Below the pieces are notes generated by a model. That model was not told where the DNA came from. It saw only the letters and a list, made by a program, of their open reading frames with translations, and did no database searches. Positions 35,098 through 43,786 of a DNA stretch of 57,275 nucleotides are shown piece after piece; the first letter of the stretch is position 1; each line of letters opens with the position of its first letter. The stretch spans positions 1-57,275 of the forward strand of contig CALKDR010000027.1 in NCBI GenBank assembly GCA_938084175.1. Direction: 5' to 3'. The position numbers were made by a program, and so were the translations under genes. Origin of the DNA: an uncultured Campylobacterales bacterium. GTDB lineage: Bacteria > Campylobacterota > Campylobacteria > Campylobacterales > Arcobacteraceae.

Positions 35098-35743
35098 ATA
35101 ATTATAGGGCTTTACACAGTAGTTACTGGTATGAACTCTGTGCAACATCAAATTGATGTTACTTCTAATAATATCGCCAATCTAAACACTACTGGTTTTA
35201 AACAAGATAGAGCCGAATTCAAGACGTAATGTATGAGGCATTAAATTACACAGTAGGACAAACTTCTTTAACATCTAAAAACCCAACAGGTATTGACACA
35301 GGTTTAGGAGTTAGACTTTCTGAAATTCAAAAAAATTTTAGTGAAGGTGATTGGAAATTAACATCAAACACATTAGATTTGGCAATTGAAGGAAATGGAT
35401 TTTTCCAAATTTCACTTCCTAGTGGAGAAACAGCTTACACGAGGAATGGTACATTTAAGTTAGATTCAGAAGGTACAATTGTAAATGGTAATGGATATGA
35501 ATTATCACCTCAAATTGTTGTTCCAAAACAGTAACAAATGTAACAATAGGTACTGATAGAATAGTAAGTACTACAACAGATCAAATAGGTAGTTTAAGAC
35601 AAGGAATGATTGAACTATCAAATGTTGCTTTAGTTACTTAGATGGTAGATTTAATTACAGCACAAAGAGCATATGGAGCAAACTCTAAAGCAATTACAAC
35701 AACTGATAGTATACTTGATACTGTAAATAAATTAATAAGTTAG
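35098..35743 (+). pseudogene. flgG: flgG pseudogene
   Basis: The remains of the distal rod protein FlgG can be followed in pieces. The start codon position reads ATA after AAAAGGA, then IIGLYTVVTGMNSVQHQID and NNIANLNTTGFKQDRAEF. One base lost near 35218 shifts the frame into MYEALNYTV through LDLAIEGNGFFQISLPSGE to QIVVPKQ. A second shift near 35525 leads to VTNVTIGTD. Roughly 100 residues of the middle are missing, and then ELSNVALVT ends in a TAG before MVDLITAQRAYGANSKAITT. There are at least two frameshifts, a deletion, a nonsense codon and a lost start, so the gene is certainly dead. Confidence 0.9.
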
Positions 35744-35853
35744 CTAAATTAAGTGATTATATAAAAAAGAAAAAAGAGTATTACAGCGTAAACAAAGAAA
35801 AAATATTAGCAAAATAAAACAAAATTTGAAAATCTTAAAAAAAAGAGTGAATC

Positions 35854-36840
35854 ATGGCAGATGAAGAGATTAAAGAAGAAAGTATTGAAAAAAGTACAAC
35901 ACAAGAAGAAGTTACTAAATCTGCAGAAGAATTAGAAACTCAAAATAATAAAAATGATGAGAATACAGAGAACGAAGAACAAGCAACTAAACAAAAGCAA
36001 GTACCAATATTAAAAAAAATATTATTTGCTCTTGTAGGTTTTTTATTATTAACTCTAATAATTGGATCTGTACTTTTTTTTATAGGTTTTTTTGACCCAG
36101 AAGAAAAAATAAAAGTTAATGAAAAAGAAGATGTTAAAGTAGAAAAAATTGTTGAAGAAAGTAATAATTTTAATATTAAAGATATTAATTCAAAAAAGTT
36201 AAATAAACAATTATTGTTACTTACAAACAAAAATATTGTTGAAGAAGAAGAAAACGATAGACGGGAAAAAGAAGAACAAGAAAGAAAAATAAAAGAACAA
36301 GAAGATAAAAAGAAAGAAGAAGCTTTAGCTTTAGAAGAAGAAAACTTATCAAAAGAAAAAGAATTATTAGAAGATAAGAAACTAGAGTTACAAAAAGAAA
36401 AAGAAGAGCTTGAAATATTAAAAAATGAAGCAATTGCTTTAAGAAATGAAATGATAAACAATCAAAAAATTATAGAAGAAAATAAAATTGAAGAATCTAC
36501 AGTAGAAATCGAAATAAATAAACAAATACAAGCTATAGAACAAGTTAAAAAAGAAGTTAAAAAAGTAACTGTAGAAGAAGAAATAAAATTTGTATCATTA
36601 ATAAATGTAGCAAAAATAAAAGGTGAGTTATTAAAATCTTATTTAGATAAAATAACAGTCATTTATAGTGACATAAAGCTATGTAGAGATGATTTAAATA
36701 GAATAGAGATCTATTATGGTCCGTTTACTAATAATATGAAGAGAAGTAATATACATAAGAAATTACAAGAGAATAAAATTATAAATTCATATGAGGTTGA
36801 ATTAACTACAGAAGAGTTTAATAAAAGGTGTAATTATTAA
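35854..36840 (+). CDS. Membrane-anchored coiled-coil protein with SPOR-like end
   Basis: This 328-residue protein has an acidic Glu-rich cytoplasmic N-terminus (1-50), one TM helix at about 56-80 (ILFALVGFLLLTLIIGSVLFF), and a long Lys/Glu coiled coil (about 130-245). The C-terminal domain (about 255-328), with RIEIYYGPFTNNMKRSNIH, resembles the SPOR fold that binds denuded peptidoglycan. It would span from the inner membrane to the cell wall. AAAAAAGAG precedes the ATG. It is intact beside the dead flgG, so it may have a cell-envelope role beyond the flagellum. The family is not otherwise recognised. Confidence 0.6.
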   Translation: MADEEIKEESIEKSTTQEEVTKSAEELETQNNKNDENTENEEQATKQKQVPILKKILFALVGFLLLTLIIGSVLFFIGFFDPEEKIKVNEKEDVKVEKIVEESNNFNIKDINSKKLNKQLLLLTNKNIVEEEENDRREKEEQERKIKEQEDKKKEEALALEEENLSKEKELLEDKKLELQKEKEELEILKNEAIALRNEMINNQKIIEENKIEESTVEIEINKQIQAIEQVKKEVKKVTVEEEIKFVSLINVAKIKGELLKSYLDKITVIYSDIKLCRDDLNRIEIYYGPFTNNMKRSNIHKKLQENKIINSYEVELTTEEFNKRCNY

Positions 36841-36858
36841 AAAACTCTTATGAGTTTT
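36841..36858. terminator. Short hairpin between converging genes
   Basis: AAAACTC pairs with GAGTTTT around TTAT directly after the stop of the coiled-coil gene. It also overlaps the rimM stop codon, so it could serve both strands. Confidence 0.6.
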
Positions 36859-37381
36859 CTAAAATAGAATAAGCGTCTTTTACTCTTATCTCTTTTTTTA
36901 GGATATCTACACTTATAATGTATTTATCAAATAAATGAGGTAGTAAAAAAGTATTAGGTAATTCTTTTTCAGCTAAAGATTTGTCAGTTTTAATTTCAAG
37001 ATAATCGCTAATTGGATATCTATGAATATCTTTTACTGTTCCTAATTTTAAATCATTTTCAAAAATAGTACAATCTAATAAATCAAACCAAAAAAACTCA
37101 TTGTCTTTTAATGTACAATTATCTCTAGTTTGTTCAGTAGATGCGAAAAGTTCTTGATTTATAAGTTTTTTTGCTAAGTCAACATCTTCATAATTTTCAA
37201 ATAAAACAATATCTCTATTAGCATTGTATTCAATAACTTTTAGTTTAATTTTTCTATTAGTTACAAAGATTGCATCTTTTTTAAATTGCTCAGGAAAATC
37301 TGAGTCTATATGAAGTTTTAAATGCCCCTTTAGACCTACAGCTTTCCCTAGTTTTGCTACGTATATATCACTATTCATCAA
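36848..37381 (-). CDS. rimM: Ribosome maturation factor RimM
   Basis: RimM helps assemble the head of the 30S subunit and binds S19. The 177-residue protein has the N-terminal barrel (YVAKLGKAVGLKGHLKLHIDSD) and a C-terminal PRC-barrel with FFWFDLLDCTIFEND and TFLLPHLFDKYIISVDI. It is three bases downstream of khpA in the rpsP block. In most bacteria trmD and rplS follow rimM; here the strand ends in a convergent gene, so those two lie elsewhere. Confidence 0.9.
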   Translation of the reverse strand: MMNSDIYVAKLGKAVGLKGHLKLHIDSDFPEQFKKDAIFVTNRKIKLKVIEYNANRDIVLFENYEDVDLAKKLINQELFASTEQTRDNCTLKDNEFFWFDLLDCTIFENDLKLGTVKDIHRYPISDYLEIKTDKSLAEKELPNTFLLPHLFDKYIISVDILKKEIRVKDAYSILENS

Positions 37382-37384
37382 TAT

Positions 37385-37624
37385 CTACTTTGCAACAACT
37401 TGTATCTTGTATGATACACCGTCTTTTGCTTTACAACCATTTGCCATAGTCTTTAAAGCATTAATCATGTTCCCATTTTTACCAATAAGCTTACCAATAT
37501 CAGAACTATTTGCTTCAACCGTAATTTCAGCAAAGGTATCATCTATTGACTCTATAGTAACAGTTACATCTTCAGGTACACTAACAATAAGTTTTGCATA
37601 GTTTTCGATAAAATTAGTAATCAT
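37385..37624 (-). CDS. khpA: KH-domain RNA-binding protein KhpA
   Basis: The 79-residue protein is a single KH domain: an N-terminal helix (FIENYAKLIVSVPEDV) and the core IGKLIGKNGNMINALKTM, whose GxxG loop (GKNG) contacts RNA. It ends in a short strand, YKIQVVAK. KhpA is a conserved partner of the rpsP-rimM block and binds RNA broadly, often with KhpB. The spacing to both neighbours is under 20 bases. Confidence 0.9.
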   Translation of the reverse strand: MITNFIENYAKLIVSVPEDVTVTIESIDDTFAEITVEANSSDIGKLIGKNGNMINALKTMANGCKAKDGVSYKIQVVAK

Positions 37625-37641
37625 AGCAATAAATCAACTAA

Positions 37642-37869
37642 CTATTTTGCAGCTAATTTAGCTACTTTTTCAGATGGTTTTGCACCAACACTTAACCAGT
37701 AATCATATCTCTCTTGGTCAATTTTTAATACTTTTGGTTCTGCAACTGGGTTAAAGTAACCAATTGATTCAATCCAACCTGAATCTCTTCTTTTTCTTGA
37801 GTCTGTTACAACGATTCTGTAAAATGGCTTCTTGTTTCTTCCCATTCTTGTTAATCTAATTACTGTCAT
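37642..37869 (-). CDS. rpsP: 30S ribosomal protein S16
   Basis: The 75-residue S16 starts [23 protein letters not shown]-like sequence. It continues with [19 protein letters not shown] and a C-terminal [16 protein letters not shown] helix, all hallmark S16 blocks. It is slightly shorter than E. coli S16 and complete. It leads the rpsP-khpA-rimM operon with AAAAGGAAAG before the ATG. Confidence 0.96.
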   Translation of the reverse strand: MTVIRLTRMGRNKKPFYRIVVTDSRKRRDSGWIESIGYFNPVAEPKVLKIDQERYDYWLSVGAKPSEKVAKLAAK

Positions 37870-37969
37870 GTTTCTTTCCTTTTATTTTATACTTTTATTA
37901 TAGTATTGAGATCTAAACTCCATCATCATAATCAGATGAGTTCACAGCTCAACACTATTAAATCAATTA

Positions 37970-39322
37970 CTATCTTGGTAAGTTAGGCATTCCACCAGGT
38001 CCCATTTGAGACATCATGTTTTGTAAGCCTTTCATTCCGCCTTTTGAAGATAGTTTCTTTGCCATTTTAGAAGCATTTTTAAATTGCTTTAAAATTTTGT
38101 TTATTTGTACTTCAGAAAGTCCTGAACCTTTTGCAATTCTTTTCTTTCTACTTGGGTTCATTATAGAAGGTTCCGTTCTTTCTTTTACAGTCATTGAACC
38201 AATTAATGCTTTAATTCTTTTAATCTCATCAGAGTTTTCAAAGTCCATATCTTTTAATGGTCCTGCCATTTGAGATAAACCTGGAATCATTCCAATAATT
38301 GATTTCATTGAACCTAATTTACTCATCATTGCTAATTGATCTAAGAAATCATTAAAGTTAAATTCACCTTTTTTGATTTTTTTAGCTACTTCTTTAGCTT
38401 TTTTCTCATCAATAACTGCAGATGTTTTTTCAGCAAGTCCTTCAATATCACCAAGTCCTAAAAGTCTTGATACAATTCTATCAGGAATAAATACTTCAAG
38501 GTCAGGCATTTTTTCACCAGTACCTATAAATCTTAATGGAACACCAACTTGTGATGCAATTGATAAAGCAACACCACCTTTAGTATCACCATCGTATTTT
38601 GAAAGAATAACACCATCAATTCCGATTTGTTCTTTAAATGAAGTAGCAGTTTTTGTAGCATCGTGACCTGTTAATGAATCTGCTACATAGAAAATTTCAT
38701 CTACTTTAATAGCATCTCTAACATTTTTTAATTGTGACATTAACTCTTCATCAATTGCTAATCGACCTGCAGTATCAACTAATAAAACATCATAATGTTC
38801 TTTAATAGCTTTTGCTTCAGCAGCCTTTGCAATTGCTATTGGGTCACTTTCATTATCATCAAAATAAATATCAACTTCAACTTGAGCTGCAATTTGTTTT
38901 AATTGTTCAACTGCTGCTAATCTTTGTAAATCGCCAGCTGCAACTAAAACTTTTTTATTTCTTTGTTTTAAATAATTAGCTAACTTTCCAGTTGTTGTTG
39001 TTTTACCAGAACCTTGTAGTCCTGTCATTAAAATCGTAGTAGGAGGTGTGTTTGAATAAACAAACCCTTGATTACCTTCAGTTGTTAAAACTTTTGTAAG
39101 TTCTAGCTTTAAAGCATTGATAAATGAATCTTGACCAATACCAACTCTTTTTGTTTCAAGTTCAATTGCAGTGATTAATTCTTTTGTTGTTTTGTGATGA
39201 ACATCAGCTTTTAATAAAGATTTTTTTAATTCAACAATCGCTTTTTTTAATGAAGCAACATCATCTTTATGTCTTATTTTATTAACAGCATTACGTATCG
39301 AACCACTTATTGAATCAAACAA
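37970..39322 (-). CDS. ffh: Signal recognition particle protein Ffh
   Basis: Ffh is the SRP GTPase that binds 4.5S RNA and signal sequences. The 450-residue protein has the helical N domain (1-85), then a G domain with GLQGSGKTTTTGKLA, DTAGRLAIDEELM, SKYDGDTKGG and GTGEKMPDLEVF. The Met-rich M domain contains GLSEVQINKILKQF and ends MMSQMGPGGMPNLPR. It is upstream of rpsP with a 100-base gap that has no recognisable gene. Confidence 0.96.
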   Translation of the reverse strand: MFDSISGSIRNAVNKIRHKDDVASLKKAIVELKKSLLKADVHHKTTKELITAIELETKRVGIGQDSFINALKLELTKVLTTEGNQGFVYSNTPPTTILMTGLQGSGKTTTTGKLANYLKQRNKKVLVAAGDLQRLAAVEQLKQIAAQVEVDIYFDDNESDPIAIAKAAEAKAIKEHYDVLLVDTAGRLAIDEELMSQLKNVRDAIKVDEIFYVADSLTGHDATKTATSFKEQIGIDGVILSKYDGDTKGGVALSIASQVGVPLRFIGTGEKMPDLEVFIPDRIVSRLLGLGDIEGLAEKTSAVIDEKKAKEVAKKIKKGEFNFNDFLDQLAMMSKLGSMKSIIGMIPGLSQMAGPLKDMDFENSDEIKRIKALIGSMTVKERTEPSIMNPSRKKRIAKGSGLSEVQINKILKQFKNASKMAKKLSSKGGMKGLQNMMSQMGPGGMPNLPR

Positions 39323-39493
39323 AGCCCAACTCCTAGATTTTTTAATTTTGTGGATTATACTTTTTTAATACTTCAAGATAGGTTAAATATGTAATATTTA
39401 AGATTTATTTTAGTTTTAACTTTTTAATTTTCTTTCACAAAGCCCTTTAATAAGGACTTTAGTAAAAAGTATTTTTAGATTTTAGCTTAAATT

Positions 39494-40246
39494 TTAATTA
39501 AATTCGTATACTTTGAATTCTCTTGGTTCTTTAGATTCAAAAGTATAATCAAATATTTTTGTGATTTTAGAGTGTAATAATACTCTTGTTACATTTGTAG
39601 CTGTTCTTCCATAAATTCCATCACCAATAATTGGTAAACCAACAGAATTTAAATGAACTCTAATTTGGTGAGTACGACCTGATTCAATAACAATCTTGAT
39701 TTTAGACTTATTACCTTCAACTAACATTGGGTAAACAGTTGATTTAGCAGGTTTACCTTTTTTAGCATCAATCTTAGACTTTGCACTTCCTCTGTCTTTT
39801 GTAGTTAAAATAGGTTTATCAATTTCAATTTCATCAATAACTTTTCCTTCAACAATAGCAACATACTCTTTATAAACTTTATTTTGTTTAAACTCTTTTA
39901 TTGCTTTTTTTTGAAAGTCTTCATTTTTTGCAAACATCATAACACCACTTGTTTCTTTATCAAGTCTGTTTAATAATATTGCATCTGGGTATTTTTTTGC
40001 AACTTCATCTGCAGTTAAAAAAGCAGGTTTATCTACTACTAAAATATCATTGTCTTGAAAGATTACTTTTATTGGAGCAATATCTTTTACAATAAAATGA
40101 ACTTCAGCAGAAATTTCTCCACGTGCGATCATAACTTTTTTACCACCAACTCTTACAAGTCCTTTATCTATTAACTCTTTTGCTTTAGAATTAGAAATAC
40201 CTTCTTGCATTGCTAATAGTTTGTATGCTTTATCTCGTCCAGCCAT
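39494..40246 (-). CDS. RluA-family pseudouridine synthase with S4 domain
   Basis: The 250-residue enzyme converts a uridine in rRNA or tRNA to pseudouridine. The N-terminal S4-like domain (ISNSKAKELIDKGLVRVGGKKV) is followed by the catalytic core with ILVVDKPAFLTADE, the active-site motif NRLDKETSGVMMFAKN (catalytic Asp), YVAIVEGKV and the GRTHQIRVHL motif with LPIIGDGIYG. The NRLD variant replaces HRLD. The target site is not evident. It overlaps the end of waaA by 17 bases. Confidence 0.88.
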   Translation of the reverse strand: MAGRDKAYKLLAMQEGISNSKAKELIDKGLVRVGGKKVMIARGEISAEVHFIVKDIAPIKVIFQDNDILVVDKPAFLTADEVAKKYPDAILLNRLDKETSGVMMFAKNEDFQKKAIKEFKQNKVYKEYVAIVEGKVIDEIEIDKPILTTKDRGSAKSKIDAKKGKPAKSTVYPMLVEGNKSKIKIVIESGRTHQIRVHLNSVGLPIIGDGIYGRTATNVTRVLLHSKITKIFDYTFESKEPREFKVYEFN

Positions 40247-41381
40247 TTATTTCCTTTATTATGGGATCTATTGAACCAATTTCTTTTAAAATTGGTTCTT
40301 TTAGATTTTCTATATTATTTAAATAATCACTTAATTCATTCTCTTCAATTAAGTAATAATTTTCAATACACTCAAAAAGTGGTTTTTGATTAAAAATATT
40401 CTTTCCACTTACTATTTTACAATTAAAATATGCAGGTTCAATTGGATTATGTCCACCAACTTTTTCAAAACCTCCACCTAAAACAACAAGATCTGTAATT
40501 GCAAATATATCATTTAGTATACCCATTTTATCTACTAAAGTTATATCAGAATTAAAATTTTCTTGCTGTGAATATTTATGATAAGACAAAGACTTATCTT
40601 TTATGTACTCTTTAATTAATAAATCAACTTCTAAAAACCTCTCAGGATGTCTTGGAACAATTACTAGCTTTCCCTGACTTCTTTTATATGCATCTAGAAT
40701 TAACTGCTCTTCATTTTTATGCGTACTTGCTGCTGTTATTAATACATCATCAATTTTTTGTAATACTTTTGTAACTTTTGGAGTTATAGATAATTTAATA
40801 TTTCCAATAGTTTGTACATTTTTAGCACCTAGTTCTTCTAATCTTTTTTTATCAATATCACTTTGTGCAAATACTTTATCAATATTTTTAAATATTCTTT
40901 TATAAAGAAAAGAAAACCTTTTGTAAGAATTATAAGACTTATCAGAAATTCTTGCATTTATTAAAAAAGTTTTTGCACCTTTTTTCTTTGCCATGAAAAA
41001 AAGCATAAACCATAATTCAGCTTCCATAACAACTAAAACTTTTTGTTTGTTAACCCAAAATGGCAAAAATATTTCAAAAGGCAAATACCTAACATTTGAA
41101 GTACTTTTAAGAGCTTCTTCAAATCCTGTATTAGTAATAACAGAAACATTAGCACTTTCTTTGTAGTAATCAATTAAAGGTTTTATAGCTTTTGTCTCAC
41201 CCATAGAACAAGAATGAAACCATATTCCATTTTCATTAAATTTCGGATTATTTTTTAGAAAAAACTTTGAGGGAATTGCATGTTTATATTTAGGGCTTCT
41301 TGATTTAAAAATTAAATAAGGAATTGCAAGTATATATACTACAAACAAAAGTAAATAGTAAAATACACTAAAAAGGCTCAA
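40230..41381 (-). CDS. waaA: 3-deoxy-D-manno-octulosonic acid transferase (WaaA)
   Basis: WaaA adds Kdo to lipid A precursor at the inner membrane. The 383-residue GT-B protein has an N-terminal TM anchor (YYLLLFVVYILAIPYLIF). Other marks are WFHSCSMGETKAIKPLI (catalytic Glu region), VVMEAELWFMLFF, NARISDKSYNSYKRF, GNIKLS, ITAASTHKNEEQLI, IVPRHPER and VLGGGFEKVGGHNPIEPA. It starts with TTG, placed inside a hairpin formed with the end of the previous gene. The TTG is three bases after the preceding stop. Confidence 0.92.
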   Translation of the reverse strand: MSLFSVFYYLLLFVVYILAIPYLIFKSRSPKYKHAIPSKFFLKNNPKFNENGIWFHSCSMGETKAIKPLIDYYKESANVSVITNTGFEEALKSTSNVRYLPFEIFLPFWVNKQKVLVVMEAELWFMLFFMAKKKGAKTFLINARISDKSYNSYKRFSFLYKRIFKNIDKVFAQSDIDKKRLEELGAKNVQTIGNIKLSITPKVTKVLQKIDDVLITAASTHKNEEQLILDAYKRSQGKLVIVPRHPERFLEVDLLIKEYIKDKSLSYHKYSQQENFNSDITLVDKMGILNDIFAITDLVVLGGGFEKVGGHNPIEPAYFNCKIVSGKNIFNQKPLFECIENYYLIEENELSDYLNNIENLKEPILKEIGSIDPIIKEINGWTR

Positions 41382-41394
41382 AATTAAGCCTTTT
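41371..41394 (-). promoter_or_regulatory. Hairpin enclosing the waaA ribosome binding site and start
   Basis: On the minus strand AAAAGGCT pairs with AGCCTTTT around TAATTTTG. The left arm carries the only Shine-Dalgarno-like AAAAGG, and the loop and right arm hold the stop of the zinc-ribbon gene and the TTG start of waaA. It is followed by a T run. It could couple waaA translation to the upstream gene or act as a partial terminator. Confidence 0.5.
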
Positions 41395-42115
41395 GTGTTT
41401 CAACTTCTGGTTCATCTTCTTTATAAAGAATTCTTCCACAATGTGGACAGTTAATAATCTCTTCTGATTTAATAACTTCAGCATAAGTTTTGTCATTAAT
41501 TTTCATATAACAACCATAACACGCTTGTTTTTTTACAGGAACAACAGCAGAATCTTTTGCCCATCTTTTGATTTTTTCATAGAATGTTAAAATTTTATTA
41601 TCAAATTTCTCTAATAATTCACTTCTATCTTGATATACAACGTTTCTTTCTTTGTTAATATCTTCAATAGTATTATCAACTGCTAGTTGAATCTCTTTAA
41701 TTGATTCTTCTTCTTCACTTAGATTATTTTGTAAATCTTTTAATGTTACTTCTTTAGATTCAGCTAAACCATCTAATCTATTGATTTCTTCATTAGCAAA
41801 AGTAATTTGCTCTTTTGCAATTTCTTCTTCTAATTGTAAAGCTTTTAACTCTTTTTCTGTTTGAATACTATCATTTTTCTTAGATATGTCATCTAACTTA
41901 GATTTTAATTCACTTAAGTGAATATTGTTTTTGCTTCTTTTAGATTTGATATCATCAACTTCTACATATAAAGTATTAATTGATGCCTTAATCTCTTCTG
42001 CTGTTTCAACAAATGTTGCTAATTTAGCCTTCTCATTTTCGATTTTTGGTTCGAACATGCTAATAGCTGTATCAAATTTTGACAATTTGATTAAATCCTG
42101 TAAATACTTATTCAA
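41384..42115 (-). CDS. C4-type zinc ribbon coiled-coil protein
   Basis: The 243-residue protein is a long antiparallel coiled coil (residues about 20-190) followed by a C-terminal zinc ribbon: CYGCYM and, about 20 residues on, CPHCG. This matches the DUF164/CT398 family, thought to act in nucleic-acid or secretion-related complexes. The start is a TTG behind GGAGAAACGA, overlapping the end of the Nif3-like gene. The four-gene order Nif3-zinc ribbon-waaA-rlu is probably an operon. Confidence 0.85.
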   Translation of the reverse strand: MNKYLQDLIKLSKFDTAISMFEPKIENEKAKLATFVETAEEIKASINTLYVEVDDIKSKRSKNNIHLSELKSKLDDISKKNDSIQTEKELKALQLEEEIAKEQITFANEEINRLDGLAESKEVTLKDLQNNLSEEEESIKEIQLAVDNTIEDINKERNVVYQDRSELLEKFDNKILTFYEKIKRWAKDSAVVPVKKQACYGCYMKINDKTYAEVIKSEEIINCPHCGRILYKEDEPEVETQKA

Positions 42116-42863
42116 TCGTTTCTCCTTCTATAAAAAACTCAAATGGATTTTTTGAAGCTGTTATTATAGCTTTTAATTCATTTTTTTTCAAATATTCTGA
42201 AAGAAGTCCTTCTAGCAAGTGGCTGAAGTGTCTTTCACTCTCATAGTGTCTTATATCAATTAATGAAATACCTCTAGCTTTTGCTTCCATAGCATCATGA
42301 TATTTTATATCACCTGTTAGAAAGCAATCAGCTTGTATTTCATTAATTAAAGACATTCCTGAACCTGTAACAATTGCTACATTTTTTATAAAGTCATCAC
42401 ACTTAACTGCTTTTGTAGTTTTTAAATTTAATTTATTTGATACATATTTTACCAAATCATTAAACTTCATATTTACATTTGCATAAGATATAAACTCATC
42501 TGTGTTTTCTATTTTAAAACCTAGAATTTCACTAACAACATATTTATTAAGATGTGTTTTATCTATATTTGTATGCATTGAAATTAAAGATATATCTTTT
42601 TTAATTAATGTTTGTAATAACTTTGTGCTGTATGAGTCATAATTAACTCTTTTTAGACCTGAAAAAATTAGTGGATGATGGGTAATAATCAAAGAGTTCT
42701 CTTCAACTTCATCAAGTAATTCTTCATCTAAATCAATACTAATATATACTTTTTTTATTTCACTATGCAAAGATCCTACAATTAATCCTGCATTATCCCA
42801 TTTCTCTTGATAAGAAAAAGGTGATAGTTTGTTTAAAAAATCATATATATTTTGTACTAACAT
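42108..42863 (-). CDS. Nif3-like dinuclear metal centre protein (YbgI type)
   Basis: The 251-residue protein contains FSYQEKWDNAGLIVGS near the N-terminus, NSLIITHHPLIFSGLKRV with the metal-binding HH, ISMHTNIDKTHLN, GDIKYHDAMEAKARG and IDIRHYESERHF. These are the conserved metal-ligand blocks of the DUF34/Nif3 family. Members have been linked to GTP cyclohydrolase-like or metal-handling roles, but no function is settled. It lies five bases after glyQ. Confidence 0.88.
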   Translation of the reverse strand: MLVQNIYDFLNKLSPFSYQEKWDNAGLIVGSLHSEIKKVYISIDLDEELLDEVEENSLIITHHPLIFSGLKRVNYDSYSTKLLQTLIKKDISLISMHTNIDKTHLNKYVVSEILGFKIENTDEFISYANVNMKFNDLVKYVSNKLNLKTTKAVKCDDFIKNVAIVTGSGMSLINEIQADCFLTGDIKYHDAMEAKARGISLIDIRHYESERHFSHLLEGLLSEYLKKNELKAIITASKNPFEFFIEGETIE

Positions 42864-42868
42864 TTTAT

Positions 42869-43750
42869 TTATCTACCAATTCTTTTTAATCTTTGGGGCT
42901 CTTGTTCTTTGTATAAAACAGCACAACCTTGAGATAATTCACGCACCTTTAAAATATAGTTTTGCCTTTCTGTTACAGAAATTGCTTTTCTTGCATCTAA
43001 TGTATTAAAAGCATGAGAAGCTATCATACACTGATCATATGCAGGAAGAGGAAGCCCATTATCTAAACATACTTTACACTCAGTAAAAGCATCATCAAAA
43101 TGCTTAAATAACATTTCAGTGTTTGCAATTTCAAAATTGTATTTTGAGAATTGATATTCACTCTCTTTATGAACATCTGCATAAGTAGTAATTCCATGTT
43201 TGTTTTCATTCCAAACAATATCAAATACAGAGTCAACACCTTGTAAATACATTGCAAGTCTTTCAGTACCATAAGTAATTTCAACAGCAACAGGATCACA
43301 AGCTAAACCTCCAACTTGTTGGAAGTAAGTAAATTGTGTAACTTCCATTCCATCAAGCCAAACTTCCCAACCAAGACCCCAAGCTCCAAGAGTTGGTGAT
43401 TCCCAATTATCTTCTACAAATCTGATATCATGCTTTGATAAATCTAAACCTAAATACTCTAAAGATTGTAAATATAAATCTTGAATGTTATCTGGACTTG
43501 GTTTTATTAGAGTTTGGAACTGATAATAAGCTCCTAATCTATTTGGGTTCTCACCATATCTACCATCAGTTGGTCTTCTACTTGGTGCAACGTAAGCTGT
43601 TGACCAAGGAGTTGAATCTAAACTTCTTAAAAGTGTAGCTGGATGAAAAGTTCCAGCCCCTGCTGGAATATCGTAAGGTTGTACGATATTACATCCTTCA
43701 TTAGCCCAAAATTCTTGTAGTTTTAATAGCATTTGTGAAAATGTTAGCAT
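42869..43750 (-). CDS. glyQ: Glycine-tRNA ligase alpha subunit
   Basis: GlyQ is the catalytic subunit of the bacterial alpha2beta2 glycyl-tRNA synthetase. The 293-residue protein is nearly invariant in key blocks: [69 protein letters not shown] and [15 protein letters not shown]. The beta subunit gene glyS is not adjacent. The protein is complete. Confidence 0.97.
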   Translation of the reverse strand: MLTFSQMLLKLQEFWANEGCNIVQPYDIPAGAGTFHPATLLRSLDSTPWSTAYVAPSRRPTDGRYGENPNRLGAYYQFQTLIKPSPDNIQDLYLQSLEYLGLDLSKHDIRFVEDNWESPTLGAWGLGWEVWLDGMEVTQFTYFQQVGGLACDPVAVEITYGTERLAMYLQGVDSVFDIVWNENKHGITTYADVHKESEYQFSKYNFEIANTEMLFKHFDDAFTECKVCLDNGLPLPAYDQCMIASHAFNTLDARKAISVTERQNYILKVRELSQGCAVLYKEQEPQRLKRIGR

Positions 43751-43786
43751 CTATTTAATTCCTAGTTTTAATTTCTTTTTTTGCAA

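Noticed and set aside
34828-35743. Sequencing error as the explanation for cheY and flgG frameshifts
   Set aside because: One shift in an A run could be an error, but the loss of most of cheY and of the flgG middle, plus a nonsense codon and start loss, cannot be.
35940-36461. Minus-strand 173-codon Ser/Phe-rich frame
   Set aside because: It mirrors the Glu/Lys coiled coil of the plus-strand gene (GAA and AAA codons read as TTC and TTT), so it is an artefact of composition.
37870-37969. Gap between ffh and rpsP examined for a tRNA or other small RNA
   Set aside because: A short self-complementary patch near 37915-37950 does not fold into a cloverleaf, and there is no TTCGA-type T-loop or CCA-compatible end.
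39323-39493. Gap between the pseudouridine synthase and ffh as a possible small RNA
   Set aside because: It is A+T rich, with no stable hairpin followed by a T tract and no coding frame; it probably holds only the promoter of one neighbour.
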